From assembly GCA_021234155.1 (NCBI GenBank), contig JAJEKV010000005.1, positions 20,752,089-20,816,088 on the forward strand: 64,000 bases of DNA. The letters are read 5' to 3'. The first letter of the stretch is position 1. Every line of letters starts with the position of its first letter. The notes beneath the pieces were generated by a model. It saw nothing but the letters and a program-made list of their open reading frames with translations, made no database searches and was not told where the DNA came from. This document shows positions 37,950 to 48,985 of this stretch, piece by piece. Source of the DNA: Isoetes taiwanensis (taxonomy: Eukaryota > Streptophyta > Lycopodiopsida > Isoetales > Isoetaceae). The translations under genes were made by a program, and so were the position numbers.

Positions 37950-38504
37950 TTGCAGAAGTTTGCAATGCTCGCTCAAGAGTATCGCCAAGCAATATTGGCC
38001 CCTCCTTTAGAAGATCCCGCACACTTTTACAACCAAATGCTCCAATTGGCAGTGAGCCGCGCAAAGCTTCAAAGAATCTTTGTTAGGTCCCCTATGGGCC
38101 CTCTAGCTTGAGGCTCTTCAAATAGCTAAGACCCAGCTTGTTAGGAGCTTGGAAAAGTACGCTTAAGATTCTCATTGTCTTCTAAGGATTGCCCACGATA
38201 TCCAAAGCTCGCATATGCACAACTTTGTTGCAGGCGGCATCTACCAAGGTCCTACACCAACCTTTATTTCGGGTATGAAACCAAGCAAATCCTATTCCCC
38301 GCTTATAGCTTCCATTTATGAATTGATCCACATACAAGATCATCCTCCGTTTCATAATTTGTTCCTAGATAAGAATCTGAAAACGACAAATTTGCTTCAA
38401 AAAAATTTTGCTGTGGCCTCAACGACGCCATTCCTACAGATACCTTCCAAAATCCAAGCTCATCGATGGAAATTCGCTAAGGGCTTTGACCCGTGCCTCA
38501 TGCC
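37950..38504 (+). other. Two unassigned plus-strand open stretches before the minisatellite
   Basis: A 46-codon frame starts at the ATG near 37,963 and ends at 38,118. It has a regular, soluble-looking composition (opens MLAQEYRQAI). A 117-codon frame (38,215-38,568) runs straight into the first minisatellite unit. Neither has a motif I know. They may be pieces of one broken gene or chance. Confidence 0.25.
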
Positions 38505-39368
38505 GGGCCCGATTCTATTTGATTATATTGCGCCTCCAAACCTTCAAAATGGCAATTGGGGGCTTTGAAGGGCTTCAACAGCTCTGGCTTTCCCCGATCC
38601 TATTTCCTACATTATGCTGCGATCCAAACGCCCAAATGGCAATTGGGGCTTTGAAGGGCTTCAGCCCCCAGTGCCCCCGGATCCTATTTCATTATGTTGG
38701 GTAGATCCAAACCTCCAAATGGCAATTGGGGCTTTGAAGGGCTTCCTGTTCTCGCCTTACTTTCCGACCCTATTCTATTTTCTACTGCAATCCAAACTCT
38801 CCAAATGGCAATTGGGCCTTTAGCGCTTCACCGTGCCTTGGCACCTTCTAATCCTATTTCATTACGCTGTAAGATCCAAACCGAAATGGGCAATTGGGGC
38901 TTTGGGGCTGGCTTCAAATGTGCCTCTTGGTGCCCTCTTTGATCCTATTCTACTACGCTTGCAGATCCAAACTCCTCCCAAAATGGGCAATTCTGGGGGC
39001 TTTGAAGGGTTTCCCCAAACAAAGCTCTTGGCTTCTAATCCTATTTATTACTTCCCGCATCTAAACCCCGTCGAATTGGGGCTTTGAAGGGCTTCCAGCT
39101 CTGTGCTCTTGCTTCCGATCCTATTCTATTTTCTACTCGGTGTCCAAAACTTCCAAATGGCAATTGGGTCTTTGAAGGGCTACACCAAAGTTCTTTTGAT
39201 GCTATCCGATCTTATTTCATTATGTCGCAGAATCCAAACTCTCCAAATGGGCAATTGGGCTTTGAAGGGGCTTCAGCCAGTTCTTGATGTGCCGCCCGAT
39301 CCTATTTTCCTCATTATCAATCAACCAAACTCTTCAAATGACAATTGGGGGGCTTTGAAGGGCTTTTT
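38505..39368 (+). repeat. Minisatellite, about ten units of roughly 88 bases
   Basis: The core caaatggcaattggggcttt, followed by gaagggctt, recurs near 38,545, 38,634, 38,716, 38,802, 38,886, 38,977, 39,075, 39,156, 39,246 and 39,337. The gaps run from 81 to 98 bases. Between cores a second conserved block reads gatcctatttcatta or a close form, then a gatccaaac string. Units differ by small indels, so they fall into different frames, yet several translate to a MAIGALKGF-like peptide. Unit length is close to 29 codons. The array ends abruptly at about 39,368. It is not a CRISPR array: the spacers are themselves homologous and the period is too long. Confidence 0.95.
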
Positions 39369-42300
39369 AAATAAAATTTCCCAACATCAAATTCTCACAC
39401 AATAGTCAAGTCAGGAGATCAGATTTCACTTCAATGGCCGTAAGTAACTATTCCTACAACTTTTGCAACCATTTTACTCAGACATATAAGCGTAGCTTCC
39501 TGAGTTTGCAAATTCGGGATGAAGAAGTGTGGATACGAGCATTTCCATCTCTACTCTTAGACTTCACCCAACGATTTGTTACTTCGTTGAGTGTACCACT
39601 TGCTTTTGATGGGTGAGAGCAAATCAGAGATTCAGGACTAAGAAGCTTATACTTCCAATCGGAATTAGCACCTAAAGATAGAATGGCTCTATCTATGTTT
39701 GTGGTACATGTAATGTTTATTATCTTCTCGGGCGATGAAAGACAACAAACGGTAGTTACCTGCTGTCATGTTTACTTTACTACTAAAGACTTGCATCAGT
39801 TGGACCCTCCATATTGCACGCCTCTCTCCATATTGCATCAGCCTTTCCTAGACCATGTAAATGGCTCTAGAGCTTCCATTGCCACTTTGATGATCTAACC
39901 AACTTCATGTACAACAAAGGCTAGACATTCACTTTGGAAAAGCATGGACAGAGTAGCGACAAAGAGAAAATAACAGAGTTGGGATACAGCCACTTCACGC
40001 CAAGTGAGATGAGAGAAATGTCAAAGTTGAACTTCTCCTTATATGACATAAACTCCATTCAATTACTAAGACTGGGCGTCTACCATCATGGACCAAAATG
40101 TCATGTACGATTTAGTAATAATATCAAGTAGTAAAAGTATCTACACAACCCATGTAGATTTGCACATGCTTTAGCGTGATCTAAAGCAAAAGGCTAATCA
40201 CTACTGCGAGACTGTCTCTAAAAATTATACGTCAACCATCTCAGTAAAACATAACATGTACATAGTCCCAAACTTGAACCAAAAAGGCAACCAAGACTTC
40301 CTATCCGACTATTGGATAGTAGGAGGCAAAGGTAAGATCTGGATGTACCCTCGTGATTTGCACCTCAGGTAAATCCTATTCCTCATAAAGCATCCTTTGT
40401 ACACATAATATGTGCTTCCATTCCCGCAAATATAAATAAACTCTTTTTCTTGGTAAGATTATTTTTGAGCTACTTGTCTCTGACTCTTCTTCTATAAATC
40501 GAAGTTTTATATCTATCAGTGTTTTTATTCTCGTTGCTTTGTTGGATTTGTGACCTAAGATATAAAAGTAGACTAAGTATTAAGTCTCACAAAATCCCAA
40601 AAGATTTTATGGTCTATGAATTTAGAGGCCTTACCAAATGAAACACAATAGCATGTTTCAAAGTATCGTGATGCTTTCCCCTTCTACAGCTTATAGTTTT
40701 TGGTAAGCCACTTCTAAATATTGGTCATCTTTTGGTCGATGTAAAACAGATCAGATGCATGAGGACAACTTTGAAAGTCGATAGATGCTTCTCACAATGC
40801 CCTAAAAGTGTGAGTATTTCTTTTTAAATTACGAGTCAATGCAAATTTATGTTGAATCATTAAAAATGTTTAGGGTTTATTATAAATATTGAGATGTAAT
40901 GCTCAACATAGTGGAACTTTAGCTATGAAGTATACGCCCCATTCAAAGCATTCCTTATTTACACCATGCCGAAATTCTACTACGCAAGGCTCTTTAATGC
41001 AAGGCAGTTCAAATTTGCATGCACTCAATACAGTTAGTGAAGGTGGAAAATGCAGAGAGGATACAACGGATGCACAAAAAGTCCCCAACTAAAAGACAAA
41101 GATACTGTTAGGGGCAAGATTATTTGTTGGGTCTCTTACTTAGATGGATACGATTCTAAAAGCGGTACATTGATAGCCACTCATCAGTACAAATCAAGGG
41201 CTTATATCTTTCAATCCTCTCAGATAGAGTAACACTGTGACATACATTCTAAGGTATCGAAAGTTACATTTCATGGTAAAGTTTCAAACATGTGAAACAG
41301 ATCACACCAGAAAATCGGGATAAAACTGATGAAATGCATTAAATTCTCGAATTCCAATGGCCAACCCTGCTATGCATGCAAACAATGAAGAGTGGTTATA
41401 TTTCAAGACTCTTAAGATCATTTCATGACTCCACCATGCCATGATGCCCTGCCAGACAAATTACGTCACCATTACCAATTTTGAACCTTGCAAACATTCA
41501 AATGTTTCAAGATATCTAGCTTACCATTCTAATAAAAACATAAAGCAAAATCTCTGGGCTGCCAAATTTTACACCTGTTTTGAGAGATGCCCAGCCTTTA
41601 CATTTAATACTCTTCACATTGATATCAGCTTCTTTAAGTGTACAGTGAAATTAGGAAGGTGTCAGCTTCTAAAATGCAGGTCCATGGATGGGAGTCTTCG
41701 TGCCTGGGAATTTTATATTTTCGTTTCCGAGTTTATAGCCAGCTAGACGAAGTATTAAGAAGCACCATGTAATCAATACAACCACAGAGAAGCTAGTAAA
41801 AAGAAATTCAAGGCAGAGTATGCGTTAACATTTACATTTGGAAGAAAAGGGAAAAGTGTCAATACAGATCATGGATGAAGGTGATCATGGATCATGGAAT
41901 AAAGCTATTATAAATCATACACTTAACGATTTACAAGATCTACTACAGTGGATGGGCGCCATTGACTTCATATATTTTTTATAGTTGTATGTAAATTAGC
42001 CAGCAAAAAGTACTATGTATTTCGATCTAGATGTAGATGATTAGCACCTTGCACCTTGTCATTTTTTCAGTTTTTAATGAAAGCTTGATAAGTTTCCTCC
42101 TACTTGAGCTGCTAAATATCTCCATCCAAGAAGAATGCAATCATGTTCATTATAGTAAAGACGCACTTGTAAAACTTGAATCAATCTGCACAGTATGAAA
42201 TGTAGCCAGGTGATAACGAGTGAATGTTTTGTTATCTGGCCATTGGTACCCATATAATTTATTATTATAAAAACCTCCTAATTAATAGAGACCAATGAAG

Positions 42301-43599
42301 GAAAGTCCTCTTTGTGAGGACTAAAACCTCAAGGTTCTTTGAAATTCAAAAATTCAATAATCGGTTTTAGACCTTGGTAGTTTTTTTACAAATGCAAATC
42401 TAGAATACACATTTTTGATGATTACACAGCATGCCCATGATGTAATGTTGATTTCAGCAATATGGACCTTCACAAAAAGACCGTGACAAGAAAATTCATA
42501 AAGACAACCTTCGACATGGATGTATATTAAGGCTTCCTTAAGTAAAAAACTATAGATGTCCAATACAACTCTAAATAATACAGTCAGTTGAGTTATCCCA
42601 TTTACAAAATGGGCAAGTGATGCTGTAAACGAATCCATGAAATTTCTAAAAAAATGGAGCTAAATATAGAGAGGTATGCTTAATGCAGAGACAAAAGCAC
42701 TAGAGATAGCTATGAAAACATGAAGCTTGATTAGAGACAAAAAGCACTAGAGACAATTATGGAACAATTAGCCTCATTGAGAAACAAAGAGGTTCAAAAG
42801 ATTTACATGTTCCTGAATTATGCCCAGCAACGGGCCGGGCACCGTGAACTAGTAACTAGTAACTAGTAATAAAATTACGTATGCCCTGCTTTCAACCTCA
42901 CCCTAAATTGGGCGTCCAGATTTAATTTAGACGCTTGATCTGCAGATAGCAATAATTTTTCGCCACTCTTCTACATTGAAAGCAGGCAAGGCTGCGCGTA
43001 TATGGTGGAGCAGGAAGGTCACGAAAGTGCAATATGGTAGGTGCACCCTAACGGCACGTTGGAATTACAGCTGCGAATATTTTGTTTACTTTTTTTTTTC
43101 TTTTGGGTTTGAAAGGCTATGCCTGAACGGCCTCAAGCCGCTTCTACCTAACAACCCAACTATAGCAACAAAATGCCAAATCTTCCAACAGAATATTTTA
43201 GGAATGCAATTGGCCTCATTGATGTTCATGCTACCATAGATGAATTTGAGTTCAAAACGAAAGTGGATTTTTGTAGCTGGGAATAGAAGAAGGTGGAGAG
43301 CTCAATGTTAACTCTACATCTTCTTTACATAAATTTTGACCGTAGTTTGAAGTTTTCCTCTCTTCGAAGCCTCCTAATAGATAGAGTTCTCATTTGACAC
43401 AATTTAAATTGGACCACACTATAATATAAAAAGCAGCCTGCATTAAGGTCGTCGTGCTTGAATTTGCCCTTCAAGGTGAATAGAGATGGAGTTTCTATTT
43501 GGCCTTTGCACTTTTATGATCCGAGCATTGCTCTGTAGTAAAGATGCCATAGTTAAGAGTAGAGCTGGGCTTGTTTTCTCGCTTAAACTATCTTTGCAT
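39369..43599. other. No gene recognised
   Basis: AT-rich. Open frames (for example the 101-codon one at 41,441-41,746 plus) show no motif. Two micro-repeats were seen: gagacaaaaagcactagaga at 42,688 and 42,733, and three copies of aactagt at 42,847-42,869. Confidence 0.45.
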
Positions 43600-44295
43600 G
43601 GACCTTTAATCGTGATAACATTTTCGGCAGGGACCTTGGGCCGAGTTGTATATGCCGCTACTGAAGCCTAACCCTCAGAAGAGCCACAACTTTAATACGG
43701 CCCAATATCTCCAAAGTTCTTTGAATACGGTTCCCAAAGGTATCGTACCACTGTGTATCTTATTCCAACGCAGCAGTCCCCGAAAGTATGCAAAACCATT
43801 GCATCAAGTTATGTCCATGAAAATCAGGTTAGAAGAATCGCTCTTAATTATAATCAGTAGTCCGCTACATGAAAATGATTAGAATGAATGTAGCATGGTT
43901 GTTCTAAATCTATTTTTCAAAGAGAGGAATATACATCGACCATCAGCCTTCATGGTAGCCGTGATATTTAATATGATCGGGTAAACTTATATGGATAGGG
44001 ACCATAGTTTCCAGCTTGCTGATTGTTCATTTGCTTTTATGCCATCTTATTGCAACCAGCTTTGTTTTCCTTCTAGAATTATTCTCTCGTAATAAAGAGG
44101 TGCCGCATGCTTTTGCATAATGGCCTGAAATTGCTATGTTTAGATGCGCAGGTGTCTATACTACCTAAAAATGGCTAGATGAGACCTGCCCAAAGGAAAC
44201 GCAAAGGAACAAGAAAAAGTTTTGAAGAGTATTTTATATCTCTGCTCTTAAGTGTAAGGTAATTAGCAACTTGGAGGTGTAGAATTCAGTATGGA
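43600..44295 (+). repeat. Tandem duplication, unit 1 (about 690 bases)
   Basis: Shares with 44,296-44,985 a collinear series of strings: cgataacattt, cttattccna-cagcagt, agaatcg..ttaactataatc, tttttcaaagagaggaatat, gtagccgtgatatttaatat and aggtgtagaatt. The near-identical core lies around 43,880-43,990. Other parts diverge with many indels. A pyrimidine-rich stretch ending in gcaaccag could be a splice acceptor, but no protein was recognised. Confidence 0.9.
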
Positions 44296-44985
44296 CTCAG
44301 AATCGCGATAACATTTCCCAAGAGGATCTCGCTGCGTTGTATACGTCGCTGTTGAAGCTTCCAACCGCAGTTATTTCAACTTCTAATATGGCTCCAACAT
44401 CTCTCGAAGTTTCGCTCTTGAATATGGCCCCAAGTATCACTTAATGTAGCACTTATTCCGACAGCAGTAAAAAGTTCCTGTAAGTGATAAACTACGTGAC
44501 CGTTCTCCATGAAAACAAAAGAAGAATCGGTTTTAACTATAATCGCAAATTGCTACATGAAAAGCCTTAGATGAAATGAATGTAGCATGTTTGTTCAAAT
44601 CTATTTTTCAAAGAGAGGAATATACATCGACTAATGCATGTAGCCGTGATATTTAATATGATCCGTGAAACTTATAGTGTGTGGATAGTAATCATAAAGC
44701 TTGGGCTATACTGTTGATTGTCTATTTGCTTTTTGTTATCTTATTGCAGCTTTGTTTTTCCCTTCATGTATTCCTGTGAATAGAATAGGCTTACAAGTAG
44801 ACAGAGCAGTTGGGCCCCTCAAACCGTTATGTTATGTATGTGCCTACACTAACAAATGAAGGGGATGAGACTGCCTGTGCTGAGTAAAAGGAACAAGGAA
44901 AGTTTTCAGTTATATTTTATATCCGCGGCTTAAGTAAGTGCACTAACAACTTAAGGTGTAGAATTAGCCGGTCAATTTCTTTGAT
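44296..44985 (+). repeat. Tandem duplication, unit 2 (about 690 bases)
   Basis: Second unit of the duplication, directly adjacent and in the same orientation. It ends with ttaaggtgtagaatta, the equivalent of the string at 44,272 in unit 1. Confidence 0.9.
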
Positions 44986-45697
44986 TTCTCGTGATCTATG
45001 TTCCCAGTTTAAATCTAAAGAAGTGGTACGAAACAGAGTAAGTCGTGGTCTGGGCTTGGAAAGTACTCCTTTTTCAGGCTATAATGTGATGAAAAGGTGA
45101 CGTCCATGCCATGTTTGCGCTTTTGTTTTCATGTTGATGCCCTTTTAGTTTTATTTGAGTTGAAAAAATTTCCCAATAAACATAGGACAGCTTTTTATAA
45201 GGCTGGTGTGGTGTTTGATATAAATATTGAAAGCACATTCACATTACGCTAACTTCTATCATCTTTACAAAATGTAATTCAATACTGCAGCTTCAAATGG
45301 GAGCACCATGAGTGCCAACAAAGTGCCGAAAGTGCATGATGGCCGACACCCACATTTTGTGGCAGGAAGGCGCTACACAAGTGTATTATAACATGAGCTT
45401 AATAGGTACTTTGCTGAATAGCCAATACATTGTTGTCTTTATAGTTTACACAACTGCCTCTATTCAACAATGCACACAAATAGTGATGTAATTTGTACTG
45501 CATGAACAATCAACGTATGGTGGTGTTGTAGTAAATATATTTGCATGAACAATGCCTTCAAGTTTAATATATATACATCCTAATATCAAATAATTCCACA
45601 AGTTATATATATGGTAACCTTAATCTTCTTTTAGTGTTTGTTAAATATAATGATATAATCTACTATCACTTTGGCCTTTAAGAATAAGGACAACCCA
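44986..45697. other. No gene recognised
   Basis: AT-rich spacer between the tandem duplication and the small repeats next to the second LINE. Confidence 0.5.
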
Positions 45698-45752
45698 AAT
45701 ATGTAGTAATAACAAATGCAATAACTATGTAGTAATAACTAATGCAATAAGT
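45698..45752 (+). repeat. Two-unit tandem repeat, about 27 bases
   Basis: The unit tatgtagtaataac, followed by aaatgcaataa or taatgcaataa, occurs twice. Confidence 0.8.
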
Positions 45753-45759
45753 ATCTTGA

Positions 45760-45783
45760 GAAGGAAGGAAGGAAGGAAGGAAG
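45760..45783 (+). repeat. (AAGG)n microsatellite
   Basis: About five and a half tandem AAGG units. It coincides with the 3' end of the minus-strand LINE remnant, so on the element strand the tail reads (CCTT)n. Confidence 0.9.
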
Positions 45784-46940
45784 TATATTTTAATTGCCCA
45801 CGGAGGCCAACCGCCTATGAGACTGGGCTATTGTAAAGATAGCTGAAAGTTTCCAAAACACAAAGAAAACCATAGAAATCCCAGACAATGTGTCTCTACT
45901 AATCGGATGAAACCCACCAAGGGAGGAAAACCTCTTGTAGTAGTATGCTGAGAGGCCCTGACCGGGCACTCCAAATTCCCCCTCAGGCCGTGAGGGGACT
46001 CCCATCAGTGAGACTTGCACGTAAGACGCAAGACGCGGGCCACCATTTGGCTAAGCCAAATTTCGATGTGGATTGCTGGCCTGTGAGCAAATCAGATCGG
46101 AATAGCCGCTTCTGATGTGTATATGCCGGGTATTCCCGAGTATGGTGTCTATCTTCTACTATCCGCATGTGACACAAAGATCGCATAATCTCTCATGTGC
46201 CGGGATTTCGCCTTCCATCCGCACTCCTCAGCCCACTGCCTCTACTTCGGTATTTGCGGACCCCCGTCCTTTATTGCAGCTATAGCTCGCTTGGTGGAGC
46301 GACGATTGACCTGTGTGTAGTGCTCGCTTTTGGCTTTTGCAAGAGGGCATCCCAATGAGGCAAAGAAGGCGCCACTAAATGTACCCCGCCCGCTGACATC
46401 CGATATATATCCATAATGTGTTGATAGTCTATGGACCATCTTAAGCAATCCATCCCCTACAATGCCTCGCTTCTACACTCTCTTCAGACAAGCCGCCCTT
46501 TGCGCCACAATGTATTCTGAGATGATGCTGTGCATCCATTCTCACAAGCTTATGGAAATATGCAAGGATAATGCAAGGTGCTCAAGCAAGATAGCAGTAA
46601 TGCCGCAGGGCCAAAAGCTACCTCATACAGCAAATTGGATAAGGCACTGTGGTCCTTGACGCTTCTAGGCCAGAGTATCAGAAAGCCTTCAGACTTCTCT
46701 CTAGCTTTATCCTAAGTAATTCTTTTGCTAACCGTTGGCCCCTGCACTTACCCTCTATACAAAGAAGATCGGGTTCCATCGTAGTGCAGTTCTAACAAAA
46801 AGCTTATGCAAGCCTAGTCGCTAGATCTATTCTCAGAATAAAATGGTTCTGCATTGCACGCGCTTTCCCATCCTCACGACCTTCTTCTACAATATTCATC
46901 CCAAGATGAGAACTGCCTTGAGAGAAATGACCGGAGAGGC
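45784..46940 (-). mobile_element. Second LINE, 3' part only
   Basis: On the minus strand, a broken reading at 46,186-46,106 gives SLCHMRIVEDRHH followed by a YPAYTH string. This matches the end domain of many non-LTR retrotransposon ORF2 proteins, a C..C cluster then VEDExHFLxxCPAYxxIR. Just upstream (about 46,210) is an RLCDLC-type string in shifted frames. Further upstream, EWMHSIISEYIVAQRAACL near 46,530-46,470 looks coding. The 3' end abuts the AAGG tract, consistent with a simple-repeat-tailed LINE. The C-terminal motif differs from the plant L1-like copy at 20-23 kb, so this is probably another clade. RT blocks were not found, and the upstream limit near 46,940 is a guess. Confidence 0.6.
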
Positions 46941-47552
46941 CTCCACGCCACTGTTAATGATAGGAAAGAGCTGTTATCTAATCCACAAGGTAATCCTACC
47001 TGTTTTTCCAATTTGATTGCGGACTGATGTCCGATTGGAGAGCTTTCTATTTAAAGTGTTTCCAAATATTTATAGAACTAAACATTGCGCCCAAAGAACG
47101 TCAAGTACATATCTAGTAGCACTATAAATTGTTTGAGTCCTAGAAGCCAAAAACGATTTTCCTCGCAAGAAACAATTTCATCCCTTTCATTTCAATTTAG
47201 GTCCCTATTAATTTAGCCTCAACCACAGAGCCTAAATGGTTAAACAAATTTCATCGATTCTGGCTAGCAAAGCTTTTTAGATGATTTAGCTGCTTAGTTG
47301 CAAAAAACAGAAATGCAAATTTATGGATAAAAATTTTGGGTTACAGTATAAAGACCTTCACTTGCTTCTTTTCATTTGCTTCTTTCAGCATAGTATTCCG
47401 CTGGAAATCTTATAGTATTTCTGCCAATCTTTGCTTATACAAAGATAAAGAAATTTTGTAATTTGCATACCCCACAAACGAGGAACTTTACGTGACGATA
47501 GATTAAGGAATAAGGGGTGAATATAAAGCCTATCCAATGTTCAAGGTCCCGA
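46941..47552. other. No gene recognised
   Basis: AT-rich spacer. It could contain more of the LINE upstream, but no motif was seen. Confidence 0.45.
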
Positions 47553-47810
47553 GTCACCCCCGTAGAATATGCACCCAAAACCAAAGGGGGTTTTTATGGG
47601 ATTTTAATTTAAATGTGTTGGTCCCAATGGTTAAAGTAATTAATGTCAATGATAGTTATGTGTTGGTTGTTACTGCCAATGGTTGTTGCGTGTTGGTTGT
47701 TATGTGTTGGGGGATTTAATTTTACATGTTGATGCTAATGGTTTGTGTTGCAAAATTTTTTTGCCTCTTCCAGTTTAGAGACGCCCCCTCCCCCGCAGGA
47801 CAAAAAAATC
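47553..47810 (+). repeat. Dispersed repeat C, copy 3 with internal short repeats
   Basis: Begins gtcacccccgtagaatatgc, then a gggggttt run and atttaaatgtgtt, and ends with atggtttgtgttg and a ttgcctcttccag stretch. It contains repeated gtgttggttgtta words at 47,660-47,710. An inverted partner lies at 48,900-48,985. Confidence 0.75.
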
Positions 47811-47924
47811 TTGTGAATCCAAGTCCCGTAAAACTAGAAATCTACTTGAGGCTTCTACCACCCGTAGCTTTTTGAATTTGATGACAATAAACAAACAAGA
47901 ACATAAGTAAAAGTTACCATAAAA

Positions 47925-47972
47925 ATAGAGCAGATTGATCCCATTATTCCAAAGTCATAAAATTTGCAAATA
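47925..47972 (-). repeat. Short dispersed match to 55,918-55,966
   Basis: Shares tgatcccattattc, agtcataaa and tttgcaa with 55,918-55,966 over about 50-60 bases. On the minus strand the two read CKFYDF and CKLYDF, suggesting a shared, once-coding ancestor. Confidence 0.6.
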
Positions 47973-48173
47973 CAAAAAAAACCCCAAGTTATTATATATA
48001 TTGTTACTTCCGCTACAACTATTTCTTTCTACAATGACACCATTGTTTATCAATCCATATGATTTGAATGCTCCATTCTAGCTTAAAGGTAATGCATGAT
48101 TCACCTTATGGTTCATTAAAGTTCCAAACCCAAGCAATATAAATGTCAGCATTCTGGCTACTATTCTGATCAT

Positions 48174-48392
48174 TCAAGGTGATATGGAAAAAGGGCGTGG
48201 ACATCTACGCTTCGCTAGTGCATAAGAATCCGCTTGTTGATTGAAGTTAAAGGTCGCTACAAGGAAACAATCCTGCAGCTGTGAATTCAAGTTAGCAAAT
48301 AGGCCTAAACTTGAATCAAGTAAAGAAATCTTAGGAAGGAAAAAACACAAGGGGTTTTTGTGGTAAATACTACATTGTGAATCAGAAACCAA
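48174..48392 (-). other. Open frame with weak RNase H-like ending
   Basis: A 72-codon minus-strand frame. Its last third contains FNFNQQADSYALAKRR, which loosely resembles the final conserved block (N..ADxLAK) of plant RNase H-like domains found in LINEs. Other RNase H acidic motifs were not located, so the call is tentative. The frame could equally be chance in AT-rich sequence. Confidence 0.25.
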
Positions 48393-48516
48393 TAATTTAA
48401 AACATTATGATAAATCAAGAAACATTAAAAAATAAATACCTTGCAAGTGGCGTGTAACCATCTCGTGAGTAGTAAAATCCACTCCGGCAATAAGAATCCA
48501 AGAGGGTAAGTACCAT

Positions 48517-48675
48517 ATATGCACACATGCACACACATGCACACATGCACATGCATTCTGCACTTGCACATGCACAATATTATGTATGGTTATATACGTA
48601 ATATGCACATGCACATGCACTTGCACATGCACAGACATCTACACATGCACATGCATGTGCACAAGCGCACATTTA
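48517..48675 (+). repeat. CACATG-rich microsatellite
   Basis: Imperfect array of cacatg and acacatgc units, interrupted at about 48,575-48,600. It lies between the two inverted copies of repeat C. Histidine/methionine- or cysteine-rich open frames over it are by-products of the repeat. Confidence 0.9.
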
Positions 48676-48899
48676 CATTACGCGTAGTGTTCATGCACAA
48701 ACACATGCAGAGAAAGACAACAACCTCTTGGATTGTCTGAATCAACGGCAATGAATAATCATAAAAGGCACTCAGAAATACTATTTTGCTACACCTCAAA
48801 TCAATACAAACCACGAAACTGCTGTAAAAACCATGTGAAAAAAAAAACGATAAAAATCTAAAATAACCCCTCAAGTTTATAACAAAACACACAACTCTC

Positions 48900-48985
48900 A
48901 TTAATATATATTAACACAAACCATTGCATTTAACACATTTAAAACAAAATCCCCTTAAACCCCTTTGGCTCTTGGGGTGCATTGG
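48900..48985 (-). repeat. Dispersed repeat C, copy 4, inverted
   Basis: Read on the minus strand it gives atgcacccc, ccaaaggggttta, tttaaatgtgtt and atggtttgtgtt in the same order as copy 3. Copies 3 and 4 thus face each other about 1.1 kb apart. Confidence 0.7.

Noticed and set aside
38505-39368. Possible CRISPR array
   Set aside because: Units are about 88 bases and homologous along their whole length. There are no unique spacers, and the context is eukaryotic.
48519-48901. Met/His-rich and Cys-rich open frames on both strands
   Set aside because: They are translations of the CACATG microsatellite, not genes.
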